64,000 nucleotides of DNA from assembly GCA_964645005.1 (NCBI GenBank), contig CAZXYS010000005.1, positions 77,709 through 141,708 on the forward strand, written 5' to 3'. Positions within the stretch are counted from its first letter, which is position 1. Each line of letters opens with the position of its first letter. Positions 1 to 9,073 of this stretch are shown here, one piece after another. A program made the position numbers and the translations under genes. The notes beneath the pieces were generated by a model. The model was not told where the DNA came from and made no database searches. It was given only the letters and a program-made list of their open reading frames with translations. The DNA comes from CAZXYS01 sp964645005. Lineage in GTDB: Bacteria; Bacteroidota; Ignavibacteria; Kapaibacteriales; UBA2268.

Positions 1-1344
1 GAAAAAAACAATCTGCAAATACGCATATATTTGAACTCGAAGAAGGGCTACACTGCAATTCCCCTGCACTATTCAAGGGCATTACAGGTTGAAGTCTTCA
101 ACTGGGATAATCTTTCCCCTGCCGAAGACAGCTACAGAAGCGGTCTGCTCGCCCTCGAAGACGGTCTGACCGATCCCGCTTCAAAATACCTGAAAAAAGC
201 CGCCCGCGCAGGTCATGGAAATGCCGCAGCAGTCCTAGGTGTCAATGAACTGAGGAATGGCAAACTCAATTCCGCCCTCGACCACCTCTACATCGCAGCA
301 AAAGACAAAACAGACATATACGACGCTTACGGCGCTCTGTCGCAAATTTTCGAAGAATACGGATTCCTCGATAAAGCAGGGTTCTTCGCCGAGGCATTCA
401 AAGTGAAGACCGGACTTAACTACATCAACCGGCAGCAAATACCCGAGCCGCCGACTGAACTCGACAAGCTGGAATCCGAATCCCTGGTGAAAATCCTCGA
501 CGATCCTGCAATGAATGATTCCACCCTGCTGATGAAACCCGGCGAGGTGAAAGATACTACCGGCAAGAAAGATGGGCGCTTTTCCAATATCTTCGGCGAG
601 CAGGCAGATACCGCCGCCGCCGAAGATGAATATGATGAGAATAAGCCATCGTCTTATGTTCCCTCATGGTTTACGGATATATTACTTTATGCGGTGATTT
701 TCATCGTATTAATAGCTGTTATCATTGGCGGGGCTTACTACCGATGGCGCAAAGCAAAACTGAAGAAGACTACCGACACCTTCACCGACGAACTCAGCAA
801 ATCTATGAAACAGGAAAGCGGGCAGCCCCAAAAACAGCCCGAGCAAACCTCGAAAGATACCGGCAGCAAAGGACAACTCATTGATAAATCAACGGATAGC
901 GAAGAAAAAAAACAGGAAAAACCACCCCAAAAAGAAACCGATAGCGAAAAACATCGTCAAATTAGTAAAGGGAAAACAGATCAGGATAAGCTTCTTGAGA
1001 TTTTATCAAGGGTGAAAGAGTTCAAAGAGACAGATCAGGGTAAGGAACAAGAACAAAACCCACAGCAAGAGCAAAGTTCAAAGGCAGAGCAAATAAATCC
1101 GAAGCTCGAATTGGCGATGCACTTGAAAAACGAACAACAGAAGATCAAATCGGGGGAAATCGAATCGCCCGACGAAACGGAACTGACCTCGGACATGAAC
1201 AAATTAAGCGAGGCAGCACAAAAGCTCGGGATAATCAAAGAAAAAGTTGAATCAAATAAAAATCTGGAGAAACCCGGTACCGACAAAAGCACTATTTCTA
1301 AACTCCGGAAAAAATTTTCTGACAAAGACTCAAAGGATAAATAG
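1..1344 (+). CDS. TPR/Sel1-like membrane protein, 5' end outside window
   Basis: The reading frame is open to base 1, so the TTG at 31 is probably not the start and the protein begins upstream of the window. Counting from that TTG, residues about 30-125 form helical repeats of TPR/Sel1 type (Ala/Gly-rich helix pairs). One strong transmembrane segment follows at about residues 214-238, with basic residues just after it. The last 190 residues are very rich in Glu, Lys and Gln and are probably disordered or coiled. I infer an inner-membrane protein with a repeat domain on one side and a charged tail on the other, perhaps a scaffold. The specific function is unknown. Confidence 0.6.
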   Translation, partial: EKNNLQIRIYLNSKKGYTAIPLHYSRALQVEVFNWDNLSPAEDSYRSGLLALEDGLTDPASKYLKKAARAGHGNAAAVLGVNELRNGKLNSALDHLYIAAKDKTDIYDAYGALSQIFEEYGFLDKAGFFAEAFKVKTGLNYINRQQIPEPPTELDKLESESLVKILDDPAMNDSTLLMKPGEVKDTTGKKDGRFSNIFGEQADTAAAEDEYDENKPSSYVPSWFTDILLYAVIFIVLIAVIIGGAYYRWRKAKLKKTTDTFTDELSKSMKQESGQPQKQPEQTSKDTGSKGQLIDKSTDSEEKKQEKPPQKETDSEKHRQISKGKTDQDKLLEILSRVKEFKETDQGKEQEQNPQQEQSSKAEQINPKLELAMHLKNEQQKIKSGEIESPDETELTSDMNKLSEAAQKLGIIKEKVESNKNLEKPGTDKSTISKLRKKFSDKDSKDK

Positions 1345-1397
1345 CAAACAATCGTTTAACGTATTGGTTAATAATATGAATTTCAGGCAAAACATAT

Positions 1398-1919
1398 ATG
1401 AAAATTAGTTATAGAATAATATTATCAAATTTTATAAATAAATTTCCAAGTGGAAAACTTTTGGTTTTTCCTTTGGTTTTCTTTCTTTTGATAGGTATAA
1501 ATTCAGCTCAACCAATAAATTACGATCGTTATGACTATTTCAACCACAATTTTAACTTACTGACTTTAGAATTTCAGCAGACAGATGGCACAAAATTTGC
1601 TGAAAATAGCAATAGCGGTATGGCTAACTCCCAGGCGGAAGCTGATACCAGCTCGAAAAACAGTATCGATAAGCTATACTACAACGGGCAGTCGCACGTT
1701 TTGGAGTTAGAACTTGAAGAAAATGTATCGAGAATAGAAATTAAAATCTATAACCTTATTGGCAAAGATGTTAAAACTGCGTACGAAGGGAAGCCTAAGC
1801 CAAAAGGAAGTGAATATCATCTCGAAACATCGGAACTTCCGCGGGGAGTTTACATCTGTACCGTTTTAGGAAAAGATTTTCTGTTAACAAGGAAGTTTAT
1901 CGTCAAGAGTCAGGAATGA
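1398..1919 (+). CDS. Small exported protein with T9SS type A-like C-terminal domain
   Basis: 173 residues. A hydrophobic segment at about residues 20-37, ending near NSAQ, looks like a signal peptide after a long basic n-region. From about residue 95 the protein resembles a T9SS C-terminal sorting domain: IKIYNLIGKDVKT, then SELPRGVYICTVLGKD, then a basic end (TRKFIVKSQE). Only about 60 residues separate the signal peptide from this domain, so almost no cargo remains. The stop codon overlaps the start of the next gene (ATGA), suggesting translational coupling with the PorV/PorQ-like protein. It may be an accessory or carrier protein rather than a normal secreted cargo. Confidence 0.7.
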   Translation: MKISYRIILSNFINKFPSGKLLVFPLVFFLLIGINSAQPINYDRYDYFNHNFNLLTLEFQQTDGTKFAENSNSGMANSQAEADTSSKNSIDKLYYNGQSHVLELELEENVSRIEIKIYNLIGKDVKTAYEGKPKPKGSEYHLETSELPRGVYICTVLGKDFLLTRKFIVKSQE

Positions 1920-3031
1920 ATTTAATAAAAGACCAAACATCCGCGAAAATATTCATTGGAAAACGTTTTCCGAGAACAAGAAAAAAATTCGGAAGCATTG
2001 TCATTATTATAATGCTGTTCCTGCTATTTCTCGCCACAGTTCCATTCAAAATATATCCTCAATCCTACGGCGGCGGCTATTCGGAAGCATACCTGCTGCG
2101 AGACGTAGGCGCCCGCCCAATTGCTATGAGCGGCGCTTACACAGCAGTTGTCAACGAGCCGTCAGCGATTTTCTACAATCCTGCCGGGCTCGGCTTTCTT
2201 GTCGATACGCCGATGGTGATGACCTCCTACTCATTCCTGGAATTTGGCAGGACGCACTCCGCCCTTGCATGGGGACAGTCGATATTGAAAAATCTCGGCG
2301 TTGGCGTCGGGATCAACAGCTTCACATCCGGCTCATTCGAAGGGCGCGATATAATGGGCAATCCACTCGGCACTATGACTGACTGGTCATACTCCATTGT
2401 TGGCGGCGCATCTTACAGGATAGAATACGCCAGCATGGGCATCGCCGCAAAATATCTTACGAACAATCTTACCGGCTCTGACATTCAGGCAAACGGCTAT
2501 TCTGTTGATATGGGCATGAAATTCAACATTGTCGATCTATTCTCTTTCGGCGTAGCAATGCAGAATGTTTCCGGCAAGATGTTCTGGAACACAAAAAATG
2601 AGGATAGGGAGAATATACCATATACCATTCGCAGCGGCGTCGCTATGGAATTCGGGCTCAACAATGAAGAATACACCACACGAACAAATATAACCGGCGA
2701 ACGGGAGCAGGTTGTCGTTCCGGCGACAAGATATGTCCTCGTAAGCATGGACTTTATGATGACGCAGTACGAGATAGCGCCAAAGCTTGTATTAGGCGCG
2801 GAAGCCATCATTCACGAGATGTTCGGGCTTCGCGGCGGCATAGCGCTATACGGCGAAAAGCTGGGCAAGCCGCAGCCCCTGCCTATGAACATCTGGGGCG
2901 GCGGCGTAACCATCCGCCCGGAACTCGAAGGACTTCCCTTCCAGACTCACATCGATTACAGCATTTCTTCGGATTACATTTCCACCAGCGGAATTTCGCA
3001 TAATCTATCACTTATGCTATATTTTGATTGA
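1916..3031 (+). CDS. PorV/PorQ-family outer-membrane beta-barrel protein
   Basis: 371 residues. After a basic N-terminus and a hydrophobic export segment (about residues 27-48), the protein has the family signature GARPIAMSGAYTAV followed by AIFYNPAGLG. This pattern is typical of the FadL-like PorV/PorQ proteins of the type IX secretion system. The rest alternates short amphipathic strands as in a 14-strand barrel and ends with an aromatic residue pair (YFD). In known T9SS, PorV shuttles cargo to the attachment complex. The start overlaps the upstream stop by 4 bases, so the two genes are probably co-translated. Assignment to PorV, PorQ or a paralogue is not possible from sequence alone. Confidence 0.75.
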   Translation: MNLIKDQTSAKIFIGKRFPRTRKKFGSIVIIIMLFLLFLATVPFKIYPQSYGGGYSEAYLLRDVGARPIAMSGAYTAVVNEPSAIFYNPAGLGFLVDTPMVMTSYSFLEFGRTHSALAWGQSILKNLGVGVGINSFTSGSFEGRDIMGNPLGTMTDWSYSIVGGASYRIEYASMGIAAKYLTNNLTGSDIQANGYSVDMGMKFNIVDLFSFGVAMQNVSGKMFWNTKNEDRENIPYTIRSGVAMEFGLNNEEYTTRTNITGEREQVVVPATRYVLVSMDFMMTQYEIAPKLVLGAEAIIHEMFGLRGGIALYGEKLGKPQPLPMNIWGGGVTIRPELEGLPFQTHIDYSISSDYISTSGISHNLSLMLYFD

Positions 3032-3067
3032 GCAAAAAAAACTCGCCAAATCTCTTTCTAAGATATC

Positions 3068-3132
3068 CATAAGTATGTATAAAAACCATTCCGGCGAATC
3101 TCTTTAGATCACGTTTCAGCGGAGCAGGAATC
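3068..3132. repeat. Dispersed repeat, copy 1 (CATTCC...GCAGGAATCT family)
   Basis: Bases 3087-3132 match 46169-46215 at about 40 of 47 positions when read by eye. The preceding CATAAGTATGT (3068-3078) also recurs just before the second copy (46152-46162). The ends are short inverted repeats (ATTCC/GGAAT). It lies between genes and codes for nothing. Confidence 0.65.
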
Positions 3133-3344
3133 TAAAATTCCCCTGATTGAGGCGGGGTGGAATCTTCATTCGTAATTCATCATTCGTAATTCGTAATTGA
3201 ATCCCCCCCCCTCCGGTACTTTTACTTACAAAGTTGGACTTTGCCTTTAAAAAACTTACTCATGCCGAAAAAAAATTCCGCAACTTTTTTCTTACTTATG
3301 TGTTATTTTTTATAGGAAAAGAGAAAATCCTAAATTTCCAGAGT

Positions 3345-3426
3345 AAAAATAAGGAAAGATGCTCCTAATTCCTTATTTTTGTAAAAACTAAAAAATTATT
3401 TTTCACCAGAAAAGGAGCACCTTTCC
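3345..3426. repeat. Nested inverted repeats, possible element end or RNA hairpin
   Basis: A perfect 12-bp stem, AAAAATAAGGAA (3345-3356) with TTCCTTATTTTT (3369-3380), encloses a 12-base loop. A second inverted repeat overlaps it: GGAAAGATGCTCCT (3353-3366) pairs with AGGAGCACCTTTCC (3413-3426) at 13 of 14 positions. The two foldings are mutually exclusive because the right half of the first stem and the loop are shared. It could be a terminator or attenuator-like switch or the relic of a transposon end; no transposase is nearby. Confidence 0.5.
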
Positions 3427-3479
3427 AATAACAGAAAATAAGAAAAAAAATGAAGAAATCACAGAAATAAAAACTAATT

Positions 3480-4871
3480 TTAATGCAGGTGAATTAACAA
3501 AAGGGTGCATACTCGGCTGGCTGCGTCCGGGGAATACTCATACCAGTAATAATTGCCCTGAATTTTTGAAGCAGACATTTTCAATGATCCCTTCTCAGAC
3601 GAAAAAACTGCTGATAAGATTAGTATATCAGTATTTATATTATTGATCTCATCCCATATCCTGTCTGCCGGTGTACCAGCAACAATTCGGCTGGCACCTA
3701 AAGCAGGATCATTCCACCAATCATTAAAATTATGGTTCATATCCGTAATTGTTGATGGTGATTTTGTGTTGCCAAAAGAGGGATGCTGTCCAATTGATGG
3801 TATCCCGTCTCCACTTAGCTTTACATGAGCATAAAATTCATGCATATAGATAAATAACAGAGACTTAAATCTATGGACTTCTAATGAACCTATATCCGAA
3901 GATTTTTTAATATTATCAGTATTAATACCTCTAAATATAAATTCTTTGAAACTAAGAAAGTCCTCATAAATTGATATTAATTGGTTCTTTGAAGCAGGTT
4001 TTTGCAAATTCAATCCGTCGAAATTAACAAATTTAATTTCATCTGGCGGTGTAGTAATCTTTTTCAAATCAAATAATCCTAACTTTGCACCAACAATACC
4101 ATTTTTAATACTAACATCGGAAGAATTATTTAAAGGTGCAGAAGTCCAACCACGAGTAGCTTTTTTTATTTTGGTAAAAGATAAGTAAGAATCATAATAT
4201 GAAGAAATATATACATCAAAATCTCTATAGTTTGGTGAACTTGGCTCATTATACAATTCATTTAATTGTTTGCCATAGGAAGTATACAACGATGCTTTAT
4301 GAATTGCTTTCAAAATAGGAATATTCGCCAAGAATATATCTTCATCGCCAATATCCTTGAATATTACCGGATTATTTGCCAACCCGGCATAAGGTGATAA
4401 AAACGGATATTTTGTAGATAGAGGGTCTCTACTTAACCAGCGCCCTACCCGGGGATCATAGAAGCGAGCGCCATAATCATAGCTATTTCCGGTTCCTGTA
4501 TTTTGTCCGCTTATCATACTCTTATTTTCCTTCACCTCGTTATCCATTTCCATGCCGTTGAAGCCGCAACGGTGGCTGCTGCTCTGCCAGTGGCGACCGG
4601 GCTGCAGCATGCCGAACGGATAATAATCGTTTACCGCAAGGACATCCGCCTTGAAGCCGTTATAAGCCTGCGCGTCCGGCTGCTTGATGTCGCTTATCAG
4701 CAGCCGCACATTGCCGAGATGGTCTTTTATCTCGTAGCTCTTTTCTCCTATTACACGATTGAATGTCGTCGGTCGTGTAATGAAGTCCTCGGAATAGGCG
4801 AGGTCTTCGGCGGGGGTGATAGGGGTTCCTCTGTTATAACAACCAACGGAACAGTAAAACCCCAACTCCAT
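3480..4871 (-). pseudogene. Truncated RHS repeat-associated core protein (C-terminal piece)
   Basis: 463 residues. It begins inside the family: DHLGNVR is at residues 50-56 and the RHS core motif YDYGARFYDPRVGRWLSRDP at 131-150. In full RHS proteins thousands of residues of YD repeats precede this. A stop codon lies immediately upstream of the ATG in the same frame, so the shell is missing and the piece is probably a stranded cassette or pseudogene. The roughly 280 residues after the core form the variable C-terminal domain. It contains MHEFYAH (343-349), a His-Glu...His arrangement resembling the HExYGH motif I recall in similar RHS C-termini. No immunity gene is recognisable next to it. Confidence 0.65.
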
Positions 4872-4991
4872 TTACGCACGGTCAACCTGCGCAGCCTGTA
4901 ACCCTAACCCTTAGCCGTTAACCTCTCTCCAAAATCGACCAACTCAACTATCAACCACCTCTCAAAAATATATCCCCCCAGACAAACGAGC

Positions 4992-7103
4992 CTACTGATG
5001 CTGCACCATCTTATCGCGCGAGATCTTTATCTCGTTGAGGAAATACTCCTGCGCGTTGAAGAGCTTTTCGCCGTCCTGGGGCGTTAAGCGCTCGTAGTCG
5101 CCGTCCGAGCGCAGGCGCCAGGACTTGGTGTTGTCCTGCCAGTACAGGTTCAGGATTTCCCACAGGCGGTTACGGACGCGCTGGTCATAAACGGGGAATG
5201 TCAACTCGACCCGCTTGTGCAAGTTGCGCGACATCCAGTCCGCGCTCGAGAGGAAAAACTCATCGTCCCCTCCATTCTTGAAGTAAAATATCCGGCTGTG
5301 CTCGAGGAACCTGCCCAGAACGCTCCGCACCTCGATATTATCGCTTACGCCGGGGATGCCCGGTCGCAGGCAGCAAATGCCGCGCACAAGCAGCATGATT
5401 TTCACGCCCTTTTGCGAAGCTTTGTAAAGTTCAGGAATAAGGCGCCTGTGCACGAGAGAATTCATCTTCGCAAAAATCAGTCCCGGATTTTCAGGTGTAT
5501 GATTTTCGGCTTCCCTCCTTATCTTATCGACGAGTCCCTGGTACAGCCCGACCGGCGCCACGATCAAATGTTTGTAGTCCTTGTAATGGGAATAACCCGT
5601 CAGATAGTTGAACAGGTGCATCGCATCATAGCCGAAATCCTTCCTGCTCGTGAAGAAGCCGATGTCTGTGTAGAGCCGCGCCGTCACTTGGTTATAGTTC
5701 CCGGTAGCCATGTGCAGGTATGTGCGCATCTCGTCGTATTCCTTGCGCACGACCATGCATATCTTGCAGTGGGTCTTCAATCCGAGGATGCCGTAAATGA
5801 CATGCACGCCCGTCTGCTCGAGCTCTTTCGCCCAAATGATATTGTTCTCCTCATCGAAGCGGGCTTTCAGCTCGACGAAAGCCGTTACATCCTTACCATT
5901 CTCCGCTGCCTGCTTCAATGCCGCTACCACAGGCGAATTCAGTCCGGTCCGGTAAAGCGTGATCTTAATAGCAAGAACATCCGGATCATCCGCAGCTTCC
6001 CTTATGAAGCGCAGCGTACTGTTCGTAAACGAATCGAACGGATGATGCATCATCAGGTCATTATTCCTGATTACGTCAAAAACATTGGAACTCGATTGCA
6101 ATTCCGGCAGTACACGTGTGGCAAACGGTTTATCGCGGAGATGCCTTATTTCAATTTTTGCCAATTCGGCAAAGTCGGGCATCCCCAAAGGTCTGTTATG
6201 GATATACAGGTCAATATCATCCACATCGAGTGAGCTTTGCAGCATCTTTACGAGATAATCCGGCATTTTCGAGCTAACCTCCAACCGGACTGCCGCCGTG
6301 CCCCAGCGGCGCTGCTTTATGTGCTCGGCGATCTCGAACATCAGGTCTTCCGCTTCGTCTTCCGCGATTTCCTGGTCGCAGTCGCGTGTAACTCGGAAAG
6401 TGTTCGAATCCTCAATTTCCAGTCCCGGAAAAAGAGTATCCGCAAAAGCCTTGATAACCTGCTCCAGAAGGACAAAATGATGCCCGTTCTTTCTCGGCAG
6501 CTTTACAAAACGCGATAATTTTATAGGAAGCTGAAGGAAGGCGATTTTATTCGTTTCACCTTCTTCTTCCTGATCTCTAAGAACAAATGCAACATTCAAG
6601 CGTCGATTTATAATCCTCGGGAAGGGATGCGCCGGATCGAGACTCAGCGGTGTCAGCACCGGCAGCACCAATTTATCGAAATAATCTTTGAGGTATTCCT
6701 TATCTTTTTTGGTAAGATTTTCGTAATGGTGAATAATAATTTTTTCTTTTTCCAGCGCAGGTAGTATGTCTTTGTATAAGATTTCCTGCTGCCTTTTATA
6801 AAGCGGCGTCAGTCGCTTTCTTATTTCCACTAATTGTTCCGACGGGGTCATTCCGTCATAAGACAGCTCTACGACGCCGGCTGAGATCTGTCTTTTCAAA
6901 CCGGCTACCCTGACCATGAAGAATTCATCGAGATTGGAACTGAATATGGAAACAAACTTCAATCTCTCCAACAAAGGATGCGATTTATCTTCCGCCTCTA
7001 TCAACACTCGCTTATTGAATTCTATAAAGCTGAGTTCCCTGTTGAAATAGAATTCCGGCGAGCGCAGGTCTTTTGTTTCGTTATTTACAATATCCGGTTC
7101 CAT
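4992..7103 (-). CDS. ppk1: Polyphosphate kinase 1
   Basis: 703 residues, the usual length. It reversibly transfers the ATP gamma-phosphate to polyphosphate chains in the cytoplasm. The N-terminal domain starts with YFNRELSFIEFNKRVL (about 18-33). The phosphorylated histidine corresponds to His445 in GLKTHCKI, and the second catalytic histidine to His602 in EHSRIFYF. The C-terminal PLD-type domains are intact and all the motifs I checked are present. It stands alone, with no ppx neighbour visible, and reads away from folB across a roughly 300-bp divergent region. Confidence 0.96.
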   Translation of the reverse strand: MEPDIVNNETKDLRSPEFYFNRELSFIEFNKRVLIEAEDKSHPLLERLKFVSIFSSNLDEFFMVRVAGLKRQISAGVVELSYDGMTPSEQLVEIRKRLTPLYKRQQEILYKDILPALEKEKIIIHHYENLTKKDKEYLKDYFDKLVLPVLTPLSLDPAHPFPRIINRRLNVAFVLRDQEEEGETNKIAFLQLPIKLSRFVKLPRKNGHHFVLLEQVIKAFADTLFPGLEIEDSNTFRVTRDCDQEIAEDEAEDLMFEIAEHIKQRRWGTAAVRLEVSSKMPDYLVKMLQSSLDVDDIDLYIHNRPLGMPDFAELAKIEIRHLRDKPFATRVLPELQSSSNVFDVIRNNDLMMHHPFDSFTNSTLRFIREAADDPDVLAIKITLYRTGLNSPVVAALKQAAENGKDVTAFVELKARFDEENNIIWAKELEQTGVHVIYGILGLKTHCKICMVVRKEYDEMRTYLHMATGNYNQVTARLYTDIGFFTSRKDFGYDAMHLFNYLTGYSHYKDYKHLIVAPVGLYQGLVDKIRREAENHTPENPGLIFAKMNSLVHRRLIPELYKASQKGVKIMLLVRGICCLRPGIPGVSDNIEVRSVLGRFLEHSRIFYFKNGGDDEFFLSSADWMSRNLHKRVELTFPVYDQRVRNRLWEILNLYWQDNTKSWRLRSDGDYERLTPQDGEKLFNAQEYFLNEIKISRDKMVQHQ

Positions 7104-7412
7104 GTTTTCCTTTTTATCTTTTTAATTTTATATATAAGTAAATGTTTTGAATATTACAAATAAATTTTATCATTTTTTGTGCCAGAATAAAATATCATTT
7201 TGACACTGTCCGGCAATAAGATATAATTTGTATGTGCAAAGCCGTAAGCAATGTTCTGGCTGTTAAACTTATTTATTAAATTTCAACGAAATAAATTAAA
7301 AAAATTGCCTGCCATTTATTAAATTTGTTGTTCATGAATTTTCGGATTGAGATAATATTGAAAATTAATTTTTTACTCGATCCGTTGAAATTTAAGTTCT
7401 AAGGCATGTGAC
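7104..7412. other. Divergent intergenic region between ppk1 and folB
   Basis: An AT-rich region of 309 bases without a gene. It holds the upstream sequences of ppk1 (minus strand) and folB (plus strand), including the strong promoter-like sequence at 7200-7227. No riboswitch fold was recognised. Confidence 0.55.
7200..7227 (+). promoter_or_regulatory. Sigma-70-type consensus promoter upstream of folB
   Basis: TTGACA (7200-7205) and TATAAT (7222-7227) are both perfect consensus boxes separated by 16 bases. Read on the plus strand they would start transcription near 7234, leaving a leader of about 180 bases before folB. The match is to the classical housekeeping consensus rather than the Bacteroidia-type TTTG/TAnnTTTG element. 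It could still be chance in AT-rich DNA. Confidence 0.5.
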
Positions 7413-7796
7413 ATGAAAGAGATATCTTTAGCAAAATTAACCATAGAAAACGCAGAGTTTTACGCTTATCATGGCGTACGCAGCGAAGAGAAAAAACTGG
7501 GGGGTAAATATCAGGTTGATCTCGATCTGTATTATGATTCCGTATCGGCAGCAATAAATGACAATATATCATACGCAGTAAATTATGAAGAAGCAGTTTT
7601 CTGCATCGCTGAAGTTATCAATAATGAGAGCTACAACCTGATAGAAACTATAGCTTCCGAAATCCTGAACGGCGTTATGGAAAAATTCAAATCACTTAAA
7701 AAAGCTACGGTCAGGGTCAGGAAATTAAATGTACCAATGAGACGTGTTGTTGATCATATTGAAATTGAACAATCAATAAAAAGAAAAGATGTTTAG
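7413..7796 (+). CDS. folB: Dihydroneopterin aldolase
   Basis: 127 residues, typical length. It converts 7,8-dihydroneopterin to 6-hydroxymethyl-dihydropterin and glycolaldehyde in folate synthesis. The family signature FYAYHGVRSEEKKLGGKYQV is near residues 14-33, with the conserved YHGV...E block. NYEEAV and LIETIASEI correspond to the substrate-binding glutamate regions, and the C-terminus keeps the VRVRKLNVPM-type motif. The gene overlaps folK by 8 bases, so the two consecutive steps are made from one coupled transcript. Confidence 0.92.
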   Translation: MKEISLAKLTIENAEFYAYHGVRSEEKKLGGKYQVDLDLYYDSVSAAINDNISYAVNYEEAVFCIAEVINNESYNLIETIASEILNGVMEKFKSLKKATVRVRKLNVPMRRVVDHIEIEQSIKRKDV

Positions 7797-8313
7797 AGAA
7801 AACAAAGCATATAACGAAAATAAAGGTACTTTTGTATTGTTATCACTTGGGTCCAACCTTGATCAGCGTCGTATAATTATCGACCGCGCCATAGAAAGAT
7901 TGACCGAAATGGGAGTTATTTATCAGCCTAAGGTATCTTCTTATTACAAAACCGAACCGGTAGGTCATAAGGAACAACCTGATTTTATAAACATAGCTGC
8001 TTCCGGCTACACCGATTATCCTTTAAACGTACTCATCAATGAAATTAAGGACCTCGAAGAAAAGCTTGGCAGAGTTAAACGCAAACGCTGGCACGAAAGA
8101 GAAATAGACATTGATATTATCCTTTACGGTAATAAAAAAGTAAACTCCGACGATCTGCAGGTTCCCCACCCTAGAATGCATAAACGCAGATTCGTTCTCC
8201 TTCCCGCTGCGGAAATAGCAGGCGAGCGTATTCACCCTGATTTTAGAATGACCATTAACGAACTGCTCGGTGCGTGCAGGGATGATTCAGAAGTGGAGAT
8301 AATGAAAAATTAA
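7789..8313 (+). CDS. folK: 2-amino-4-hydroxy-6-hydroxymethyldihydropteridine pyrophosphokinase
   Basis: 174 residues. HPPK transfers pyrophosphate from ATP to hydroxymethyl-dihydropterin, the step after FolB. Visible family motifs are LSLGSNLDQRR near the N-terminus, YYKTEPVGHKEQPDFIN for substrate binding, and the PROSITE-like block KRWHEREIDIDIILYG with its two metal-binding aspartates, followed by VPHPRMHKRRFVLLP. The first residues before the conserved start are a short Asn/Lys-rich extension that overlaps folB. No folP is present nearby. Confidence 0.94.
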   Translation: MFRENKAYNENKGTFVLLSLGSNLDQRRIIIDRAIERLTEMGVIYQPKVSSYYKTEPVGHKEQPDFINIAASGYTDYPLNVLINEIKDLEEKLGRVKRKRWHEREIDIDIILYGNKKVNSDDLQVPHPRMHKRRFVLLPAAEIAGERIHPDFRMTINELLGACRDDSEVEIMKN

Positions 8314-8363
8314 TCCAAAAAAGGCATTTTTGCCAACGCCTTAAAGAAAAAAGAAAAATAAAT

Positions 8364-9059
8364 TTATTTGTAGAAAATAATGAATTCACCCTTAAATTTT
8401 GTCGTCTCAAGAGAATCCGAGGGCTCAAAGTCTGCCTCCAATATCCCCTTGATATAATCCCTTATAACATTGGAATCACTTGCCTCATCATAAAATTCGG
8501 AAAAAGTCTTTATTAGTTTAACATGTATTCGGGCGTCAAGTTCACTGAATGTTTTCTCTTGCTTAGTTTCCGTATTTCTGACAGTTATTGACGACCAGCG
8601 CCCTTTATCCTGCTCACTGTCCAGAAAATGATCCGACGGATGCTTAGGAAACGGATTATTGTCCAAAACTACCGAATCCATAATTATTTCAAAAGAATAT
8701 ACCCGGTCTCTTCTATGTTCATATACAAACTCCGGCGACTTATTCACAAGCTTTATGTGAATCCATGCAACAGTGTTCGTACCGGAAGTATCAAGCATTA
8801 CATCTTTTGTATAATGAGTATAATTCCATTTTTCATCCACGGTATCCTGGTAATTACCAGATACGTCATAAACGTAGTACTCTTTAAAATGATATGCAAC
8901 AGAATCAGCAGTAAATTTATTAACAATGGATGGTTTTATACCATCCGGATTCCGCTCTTTCAATGATTTCGAATATTGATCCAAACCTAATGAATCTTCG
9001 CATGAATTCAATAAAGCAAAGATCATTAACGAAGTTAAGATAATTAGTATATATCTCAT
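8364..9059 (-). CDS. Lipoprotein of unknown function in the sigma-factor operon
   Basis: 231 residues. The N-terminus is a lipoprotein signal: a hydrophobic stretch ending in LLNSC, so Cys20 should be lipidated. The mature part contains many Asp/Ser/Lys residues and probable beta strands; I recognise no family. It lies 14 bases downstream of the anti-sigma-like gene and in the same direction as the sigma factor gene, so the three are very likely one operon. I infer a periplasmic or outer-membrane component of the same signalling system. It converges on folK with a short gap. Confidence 0.7.
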   Translation of the reverse strand: MRYILIILTSLMIFALLNSCEDSLGLDQYSKSLKERNPDGIKPSIVNKFTADSVAYHFKEYYVYDVSGNYQDTVDEKWNYTHYTKDVMLDTSGTNTVAWIHIKLVNKSPEFVYEHRRDRVYSFEIIMDSVVLDNNPFPKHPSDHFLDSEQDKGRWSSITVRNTETKQEKTFSELDARIHVKLIKTFSEFYDEASDSNVIRDYIKGILEADFEPSDSLETTKFKGEFIIFYK

Positions 9060-9073
9060 ATTATACCTTTTAA

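Larger units (their letters stand above)
3032..3479. other. Repeat-rich intergenic region without a gene
   Basis: No open frame of useful length is present. The stretch contains a 46-bp dispersed repeat shared with 46169-46215, three close copies of ATTCGTAATT near 3170-3198, a C8 run near 3206, and a nested pair of inverted repeats at 3345-3426. It ends at the stop codon of the RHS fragment. It looks like a landing zone for small mobile or recombining sequences. Confidence 0.6.

Noticed and set aside
5217..6233. Long open frame on the plus strand inside ppk1
   Set aside because: It is antisense to a fully conserved polyphosphate kinase and has no matching motifs; GC-rich coding DNA often produces such shadows.
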